This document shows, in pieces, positions 6,682 to 11,317 of a stretch of DNA of 11,317 nt. Source of the stretch: Sulfitobacter sp. (GTDB lineage: Bacteria > Pseudomonadota > Alphaproteobacteria > Rhodobacterales > Rhodobacteraceae); assembly GCA_026421135.1 (NCBI GenBank), contig JAPKCR010000024.1, positions 1 through 11,317 of the forward strand, read 5' to 3'. Positions within the stretch are counted from its first letter, which is position 1. Each line of letters opens with the position of its first letter. The notes beneath the pieces are model-generated. The model did not search any database. It was not told the DNA's origin and saw only the letters and a list, made by a program, of their open reading frames with translations. The position numbers and the translations under genes are program-made.

Positions 6682-9600
6682 TCTGCTTCTCCCCTTCTTT
6701 ATCGTAGAACACCGGATCGACGATCTTTGCGCTATAGGTTTTGCCATCAGTGCCGGGGAATTCCAGCACCTCGCCCATGCGGTCTGGTCCGTTCAGGATC
6801 AACCCCATCGCGATGCCTTTGCCCAGTGTTGGCGAATGATAGGTCGAAGTCACGCGCCCGATCATGTTGCGCTGGTTATTTTCGTTCACGCCCTCACCCA
6901 CGGCATAGGCCCCGTCCGGCAAGGTGCTGCCGTCGGTTGTCTCAAGCCCCACCAGTTTCCAGCGGGTCGGGTCGACCATATGGCTGCGCTCTTGGGCGCG
7001 CTTGCCAAGGTAGTCTTCCTTCTTCTTCGAGATCGCCCAGTTCAGCCCCAGATCCTGTGGGATCACTGTGCCGTCGGTTTCGTCCCCGATCATAATGAAT
7101 CCCTTTTCGGCGCGCAGGATGTGCAGGCATTCCGTGCCATAAGGCATAACGCCCAGATCATGACCCGCGACCATCAGCGCATCCCAGAATGCTTGGCCAA
7201 CGCCCGCATCCACGGCGATTTCATAGCTCAATTCGCCCGAGAACGAGATGCGATAGATACGGCATTTGAATCCGCCAAGCTCGCCATCAACCCATTCCAT
7301 AAAGCCAAGCGCGTCTTTGCTGACATCCATCCCACCCAGCTTTTCCAAGCACTTGCGGGCATTGGGGCCGACCACGGCGATTTGTGCATACTGTTCGGTG
7401 ACATTGGCGACATAAACGTTCCAGTCCCACCACTCGGTTTGCAGCCATTCCTCCATATGCTGGTGGATACGCTCCGCACCGCCGGTGGTGGTGTGGCACA
7501 AGAATGTGTCGTCATCGATGCGCGCGACCACGCCATCGTCGATCAGGAAACCGTTTTCTGAACACATCAAGCCATAGCGGCATTTACCCGGTTTCAGGCT
7601 GCTCATCATGTTGGTGTAAAGCATATCAAGGAACTTGCCGGCATCCGGACCTTTGACGATAATCTTGCCAAGGGTAGAGGCATCTAGCAGGCCCATATTG
7701 GTGCGCGTATTCGTGACTTCGCGCATAACGGCGTCATGGGTTGTCTCGCCGGGGCGGTTATAGGAATACGGCCTGCGCCAATGGCCGACAGGCTCCCATT
7801 CGGCACCGTTGGTCTCGTGCCAGTCATGCATCGGTGTGCGACGCAGCGGTTGGAACACGTCGCCGCGCGCCTCGCCGCCAATCGCGCCCATGGAAATGGG
7901 GTGGTACGGCGGGCGGAACGTTGTGGTGCCAACGGTCGGAATATCGGCATCCAAAGCCCCGGCAAGGGTCGCAAGGCCGTTGATATTGCTGAGCTTTCCT
8001 TGATCAGTTGCCATGCCAAGGGTGGTGTAACGTGTTGTGTGCTCGACACTGACAAACCCTTCTTGGGCGGCTAAACGCACGTCGGAAACTTTGACGTCGT
8101 TCTGGTAGTCCAGCCATGTCTTCTCGCGCAGTTTCACATTGGCACCGTGGGGCATCATCCAGACCGGAGCCAAAGGGGATTCCTCTTGGCGGTCGGCATT
8201 GGGCGATACGACATCCACAGGCAGCTTGAAGCCCAATGTGGTGACAACGCCGTCAGCCGCCGCGTGGGCGTCATGCAAGATGTCATCCAGCCCAAAGAAC
8301 CCCGCCGCAGCACCTGCAGCTGTGACAAACCCGTGTCCGTCCGCACCGATCGGTGGATGGTTCACGTCAGGGCGGAAGCTGGCAAGGTTTGTATCCCAGA
8401 CCAGCTTGCCACCGCAGTGAGACCACAGATGCACCACAGGGGACCAGCCGCCCGACATGGCGACCGCATCACATTCGATGGTTTCCAAAACTGCGCCTTC
8501 GCCGGCCTGGCTGCACACATCAACGGACGTCACCCGTTTGCCGCCTTTGACCGATGACACCGCGTGACCCATCATCACACGGACCCCCAGCTCTTTGGCG
8601 CGCGCCATCAGAATGGAATCTTCGGGCAGCACGCGGGCATCAAGGATCGCGGGCACTGTTAGCCCAGCTTCAACCAATGCGATGGCCGTGCGATAGGCAT
8701 CGTCGTTGTTGGTAACAACAACGGTGCGATCCCCCACGGATACACCGAAATTAACCACATAGTCGCGCACTGCTGCCGCCAGCATTACGCCCGGTATGTC
8801 ATTGCCAGCAAAGGACAATGGCCGTTCGATCGCGCCGGTTGCAGTTATGATATGACCCGCGCGAATACGCCACAGCCTGTGACGTGGCCCTTGGGCCGCA
8901 GGCGCGTGGTCTTTCAAACTCTCGTAGCCCAGCAGATAGCCATGATCATATACCCCTGCCCCCATTACGCGGGTGCGCATATGGACGTTTTCCATCGCAG
9001 ACAACTCGGCGACCAGCGCATCAACGTGCGATGTAACAGGCATATCTTCGACAACGCCGCCATCAACCGGCGCGCGACCGCCCCAATGGGCTGTTTGCTC
9101 CAGCAAGATCACGTTTGCCCCCGCCAGTGCTGCGGTGCGCGCAGCCTCGAGACCGGCAACGCCGCCGCCGATCACCAGCACATCGCAAAAGGCATGGAAA
9201 TGTTCGTAGCTGTCCGCGTCTTGTTCTTTCGGTGCTTTGCCCAGACCTGCTGAATGGCGGATGATCGGCTCGTAGACATGTTTCCAGAACGGCCGCGGAT
9301 GGATGAACATCTTGTAATAGAACCCGGCAGGCAGGAACCTGCTGAGGTGTTTGTTGATCGCGCCTACGTCAAATTCAAGGCTGGGCCAGTGGTTCTGGCT
9401 CGCGGCCTCAAGCCCGTCAAACAGTTCGGTTGTAGTGGCGCGCTGGTTGGGTTCAAACTGCCCACCACGGCCAAGGTTCATCAGCGCATTGGGCTCTTCC
9501 GGCCCTGCTGCGACGATGCCACGGGGGCGGTGGTATTTGAATGACCGGCCCACAAGCATCTGGTCATTTGCAAGCAAAGCCGATGCCAACGTGTCGCCTT

Positions 9601-9691
9601 CGTAGCCGCGCAACTGTTTGCCGTTGAACGAAAAGCTGACAGCGTTGGATTTGTTGAGCAGGCGGCCGCCTGTGGCAATTCTGGTGCTCAT
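6674..9691 (-). CDS. soxA: Sarcosine oxidase, alpha subunit
   Basis: A 1005-residue subunit, usual for the family. In order: an N-terminal Fer2_4-like domain (about residues 15-100, with RGYEGDTLASALLAN and SFKYHRPRGI); a pyridine-nucleotide/flavin domain with GGGVAG (175-180) and the second motif ITATGAIERPLSFAGNDIPG (282-301); and a C-terminal GcvT-type tetrahydrofolate domain (about 612-985, with LDASTLGKI, SFSGELSYEI and RAEKGF). The first cysteine is residue 169, so the N-terminal domain cannot hold a 2Fe-2S cluster; I recall the same for other enzymes of this type. The complex oxidises sarcosine to glycine, makes H2O2, and passes the methyl carbon to tetrahydrofolate in this C-terminal domain. 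The ATG is preceded by AAGG at 9-base spacing. It follows soxD by 76 bases and overlaps soxG. Confidence 0.97.
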   Translation of the reverse strand: MSTRIATGGRLLNKSNAVSFSFNGKQLRGYEGDTLASALLANDQMLVGRSFKYHRPRGIVAAGPEEPNALMNLGRGGQFEPNQRATTTELFDGLEAASQNHWPSLEFDVGAINKHLSRFLPAGFYYKMFIHPRPFWKHVYEPIIRHSAGLGKAPKEQDADSYEHFHAFCDVLVIGGGVAGLEAARTAALAGANVILLEQTAHWGGRAPVDGGVVEDMPVTSHVDALVAELSAMENVHMRTRVMGAGVYDHGYLLGYESLKDHAPAAQGPRHRLWRIRAGHIITATGAIERPLSFAGNDIPGVMLAAAVRDYVVNFGVSVGDRTVVVTNNDDAYRTAIALVEAGLTVPAILDARVLPEDSILMARAKELGVRVMMGHAVSSVKGGKRVTSVDVCSQAGEGAVLETIECDAVAMSGGWSPVVHLWSHCGGKLVWDTNLASFRPDVNHPPIGADGHGFVTAAGAAAGFFGLDDILHDAHAAADGVVTTLGFKLPVDVVSPNADRQEESPLAPVWMMPHGANVKLREKTWLDYQNDVKVSDVRLAAQEGFVSVEHTTRYTTLGMATDQGKLSNINGLATLAGALDADIPTVGTTTFRPPYHPISMGAIGGEARGDVFQPLRRTPMHDWHETNGAEWEPVGHWRRPYSYNRPGETTHDAVMREVTNTRTNMGLLDASTLGKIIVKGPDAGKFLDMLYTNMMSSLKPGKCRYGLMCSENGFLIDDGVVARIDDDTFLCHTTTGGAERIHQHMEEWLQTEWWDWNVYVANVTEQYAQIAVVGPNARKCLEKLGGMDVSKDALGFMEWVDGELGGFKCRIYRISFSGELSYEIAVDAGVGQAFWDALMVAGHDLGVMPYGTECLHILRAEKGFIMIGDETDGTVIPQDLGLNWAISKKKEDYLGKRAQERSHMVDPTRWKLVGLETTDGSTLPDGAYAVGEGVNENNQRNMIGRVTSTYHSPTLGKGIAMGLILNGPDRMGEVLEFPGTDGKTYSAKIVDPVFYDKEGEKQNV

Positions 9692-9727
9692 GAGGTCAAA
9701 CCTTGGTGTTTGCGGCAGGCGTCGGAG

Positions 9728-9760
9728 CCTCCGGCGGGAGTTTTCTGGGCAAAATGAAGC
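9728..9760 (+). repeat. Short GC-rich motif in the soxD-soxA gap, likely interspersed element
   Basis: On the plus strand the block CCTCCGGCGGGAG (9728-9740), then TTTT and GGGCAAAATGAAG, resembles a motif I recall as very frequent between genes in Rhodobacter and Roseobacter genomes. CTCC-GGCG-GGAG can form a short hairpin followed by T's on the plus strand, although both flanking genes read leftward. The link to a repeat family is from memory and only one copy was noticed in this window. Confidence 0.45.
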
Positions 9761-9767
9761 AACGGCA

Positions 9768-10097
9768 TCACGAGGATTGTGGTGCCTGCCAATCGGGACG
9801 CCGATCAGCTATTTTATCGATGATATCTTGGGGGACCGTGCTCGTTTGGGCCGTATAGGTACCAAAGATCTCTAGCGTCATGGTATCGCGCGCGGCGTGA
9901 AACCATTTGCCACAGCCATAGACATGTCGCCAGCGTTCGAAATGCACCCCCTTGGGGTTTTCCCGCATAAACAGGTATTTCTCAAAATCATCATCCGAAG
10001 CACCCGGGCCATGCCGGGTCAGATGTGCTTCTCCACCTCCGTGGAATTCGGTTTCTTCGGCTGTGACGCCGCAATTGGGACAGGTGAGGATCAGCAT
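9768..10097 (-). CDS. soxD: Sarcosine oxidase, delta subunit
   Basis: A 109-residue subunit with the delta family's zinc site: Cys6 and Cys9 (in CPNCG), then His58 and Cys62 (in RHVYGCGKWF). It also has the typical GGEAHLTRHGPG, YLFMRENPKG and RWRHVYGCGKWFHAARDT segments. Delta is the zinc-binding structural subunit of the heterotetramer. AAGGAG lies six bases before the ATG. A strong terminator lies only 32 bases upstream of the start, leaving no room for a promoter in between; its message must come by read-through or from a promoter upstream of the terminator. Confidence 0.96.
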   Translation of the reverse strand: MLILTCPNCGVTAEETEFHGGGEAHLTRHGPGASDDDFEKYLFMRENPKGVHFERWRHVYGCGKWFHAARDTMTLEIFGTYTAQTSTVPQDIIDKIADRRPDWQAPQSS

Positions 10098-10128
10098 GGG
10101 ACGCTCCTTGGGGAGGTTGCGCGAAACG

Positions 10129-10162
10129 CAAAAAAGCCGATCCCAGTGACGGGATCGGCTTT
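10129..10162 (-). terminator. Intrinsic terminator between the small membrane gene and soxD
   Basis: On the minus strand AAAGCCGATCCC (10162-10151) pairs perfectly with GGGATCGGCTTT (10144-10133) around a 6-base loop, and a run of six T's ends at 10130. It starts 28 bases past the stop of the small membrane gene. Its place inside the sox cluster implies partial termination or control by read-through. Confidence 0.88.
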
Positions 10163-10190
10163 GGTCGCGAAAGAATTGTTGATCTTAGGC

Positions 10191-10436
10191 TTAGTTGCCG
10201 GCTGCGGGTTCCGCAGCACCTTCAACAGGTTCTGCTGTACCTTGCACAGCGTCACCAGAACCTTCGACGTTAACGTTGACGTCGCGGGTCGTGTCCATCG
10301 GATCACCGCCGGAAAAGAAGTAAAAGCCGAAACCGATAACCAGCACGACGAGAATACCAATAATGATGCCCGAACCGTTGCCACTGGTTTTGTTGACGGT
10401 GGTGTGGGGTGCTTGATTGTTGTTTGGCGTAGCCAT
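10191..10436 (-). CDS. Small single-pass membrane protein, function unknown
   Basis: An 81-residue protein of unrecognised function. A polar Asn/Thr-rich N-terminus (1-23) is followed by one hydrophobic helix (about 24-41, IIIGILVVLVIGFGFYFF), then DVNVNVEGSGD and a Glu/Pro/Ala-rich acidic tail. Without Arg or Lys just before the helix and with an acidic tail, an N-in topology is plausible but unproven. A GAAGGA ribosome site lies 8 bases before the ATG and overlaps one arm of a hairpin. It has its own terminator. Membrane segment, composition and ribosome site support this frame over the larger overlapping frame at 10091-10534. It is inserted between soxB and soxD; whether it takes part in sarcosine or betaine metabolism cannot be told from sequence. 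Confidence 0.78.
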   Translation of the reverse strand: MATPNNNQAPHTTVNKTSGNGSGIIIGILVVLVIGFGFYFFSGGDPMDTTRDVNVNVEGSGDAVQGTAEPVEGAAEPAAGN

Positions 10437-10444
10437 TGTACTAT

Positions 10445-10467
10445 TCCTTCATAAACTCTGTATGAAG
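10445..10467 (-). promoter_or_regulatory. Dyad overlapping the ribosome site of the small membrane gene
   Basis: On the minus strand CTTCATA (10467-10461) and TATGAAG (10453-10447) are perfect 7-base inverted arms around a 7-base loop. The right arm runs into the GAAGGA ribosome site (10450-10445). As RNA it could hide the ribosome site; as DNA it could be an operator. Confidence 0.45.
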
Positions 10468-10483
10468 AAATAACTCCGTGAAC

Positions 10484-10500
10484 GCGGGGATCGTTCCCGC
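10484..10500 (-). repeat. Short hairpin after soxB
   Basis: On the minus strand GCGGGAA pairs with TCCCCGC (one G-T type pair) around a 3-base loop, 34 bases past the soxB stop. No T-tract follows, so a role as terminator is doubtful. It may be a 3'-stabilising or processing structure. Confidence 0.35.
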
Positions 10501-10533
10501 CGACATGTAAATTTGTGGTGAAAGCCAGAAACA

Positions 10534-11317
10534 TTAGTGCGCCACCCCTGCAGCCACGCTTTCATCGATAAACCGGCCTTCTTGAAAACGGTTCAGCCCA
10601 AAGGCATCAGTAAGGGGCGAGCGGCCCTTCGCCATTAGCTCGGCCATGGCCCAGCCGGACCCCGGAATTGCCTTGAACCCGCCGGTGCCCCAACCGCAAT
10701 TGATAAACACGCCGTCAACGGGGGTTTTACTGAGGATCGGAGAGCGGTCGCCCGTCACATCCACAATCCCACCCCATTGGCGCAACATCTTGAGGCGCGA
10801 GACCATCGGGAAGGTCTCGATCAGGGCGCGCACGGTTTCCTCGATATGGTGGAAAGACCCGCGTTGGGTGTAGTTGTTATAGCCGTCGGTGCCGCCGCCG
10901 ATGACCATCTCGCCTTTGTCAGACTGCGACATATAGCCGTGCACCGTGTTGGCCATCACAACCACATCCATGCAAGGTTTTATCGGCTCGGACACCAATG
11001 CCTGAAGCGAAACGGATTCGATGGGCAGCCGGAAACCCGCCATATCAGCAAGATGGCCCGAGTGCCCCGCAACCACCATTCCCAGTTTGTCACAATCAAT
11101 GTCGCCGCGATTGGTGGAGACGCCAACCACCTTGCCGCCCTCAGAGCGGATGCCGGTGACTTCGCATTTCTGGATCACGTCCATACCCATGTCAGAGCAC
11201 GCCCGCGCATAACCCCAAGCCACAGCATCGTGCCGCGCAGTGCCACCGCGTGCTTGCCACAGCCCCCCCAAGACAGGATAGCGCGGCCCATCAATGTTGA
11301 TGATCGGTACCAGTTGC
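10534..11317 (-). CDS. soxB: Sarcosine oxidase, beta subunit (5' end outside window)
   Basis: The C-terminal 260 residues of the beta subunit, against about 415 in the full protein; the frame stays open to the window edge, beginning QLVPIINIDGPRYP. Recognisable family segments are LWQARGGTARHDAVAWGYAR, ANTVHGYMSQSDKGEMVIGG, and NCGWGTGGFKAIPGSG near the C-terminus. Beta is a D-amino-acid-oxidase-like flavoprotein that oxidises sarcosine with FAD; a FMN is covalently held by a histidine around residue 173 in characterised enzymes. The His encoded at 11232-11230, in ARHDAVAW, is the likely counterpart, an inference since the N-terminus is missing. It is the first sox gene visible on this strand and is followed by the small membrane gene rather than directly by soxD. 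Confidence 0.95.
   Translation of the reverse strand, partial: QLVPIINIDGPRYPVLGGLWQARGGTARHDAVAWGYARACSDMGMDVIQKCEVTGIRSEGGKVVGVSTNRGDIDCDKLGMVVAGHSGHLADMAGFRLPIESVSLQALVSEPIKPCMDVVVMANTVHGYMSQSDKGEMVIGGGTDGYNNYTQRGSFHHIEETVRALIETFPMVSRLKMLRQWGGIVDVTGDRSPILSKTPVDGVFINCGWGTGGFKAIPGSGWAMAELMAKGRSPLTDAFGLNRFQEGRFIDESVAAGVAH

Noticed and set aside
6650..7561. 303-residue open frame on the plus strand
   Set aside because: It lies antisense to the well-supported soxA C-terminus, has no recognisable domain and looks like a codon-bias shadow.
8704..8723. Perfect 8-base inverted repeat with a 4-base loop inside soxA
   Set aside because: The bases encode a Val-Val-Thr-Asn-Asn segment of soxA. The symmetry follows from the codons and is likely chance.
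10091..10534. 147-residue leftward frame overlapping the small membrane gene, the terminator and the soxD start
   Set aside because: It reads through the strong terminator and has no family features. The 81-residue frame has a better ribosome site and a clean membrane segment.

Overview
This window looks chromosomal and comes from an alphaproteobacterium, most likely a marine Rhodobacterales (Roseobacter-group) species. The pointers are the heterotetrameric sarcosine oxidase genes in the order soxB-D-A-G, an Atm1-type ABC exporter, a TIGR00730/LOG protein divergent from a LysM protein, a 'host attachment' family protein beside sodB, and moderately GC-rich coding sequence. Genus assignment is an inference; no rRNA or other marker gene is present.

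Left part (1-4726): a short exported DUF302 protein reads rightward (111-575) and converges on a leftward pair, a LysM/Ig-like membrane-anchored protein (2617-3783) followed by an Atm1-family half-transporter (661-2520). A LOG-family phosphoribohydrolase (3893-4453) runs rightward, divergent from the LysM gene. The 109-bp gap between the two starts holds overlapping candidate promoters. A perfect 11-bp stem hairpin at 4589-4617 probably ends transcription from both sides.

Middle part (4727-6096): two leftward genes, a host-attachment-family protein and an iron-type superoxide dismutase. The sodB gene has its own intrinsic terminator and a candidate promoter. Between sodB and soxG lies a 195-bp gap with a long imperfect inverted repeat.

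Right part (6097-11317): a leftward sarcosine oxidase cluster of soxB (its 5' end lies beyond the window), an 81-residue single-pass membrane protein, a strong intrinsic terminator, soxD, soxA and soxG. The four subunits form the flavoenzyme that demethylates sarcosine to glycine with H2O2 and 5,10-methylene-tetrahydrofolate, the last step of glycine betaine/dimethylglycine breakdown. The odd part is the soxB-soxD junction: an unrecognised small membrane gene whose ribosome site lies in a hairpin, followed by a textbook terminator before soxD. This suggests the subunit genes are not simply one uniform message. A Rhodobacterales-like short GC-rich motif sits in the soxD-soxA gap.

Overall the gene content is mostly ordinary. 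No mobile element, CRISPR array, rRNA or tRNA was recognised, and I see no convincing undescribed multi-gene system. The most worthwhile leads are the architecture at 10100-10500 and the unexplained inverted repeats.
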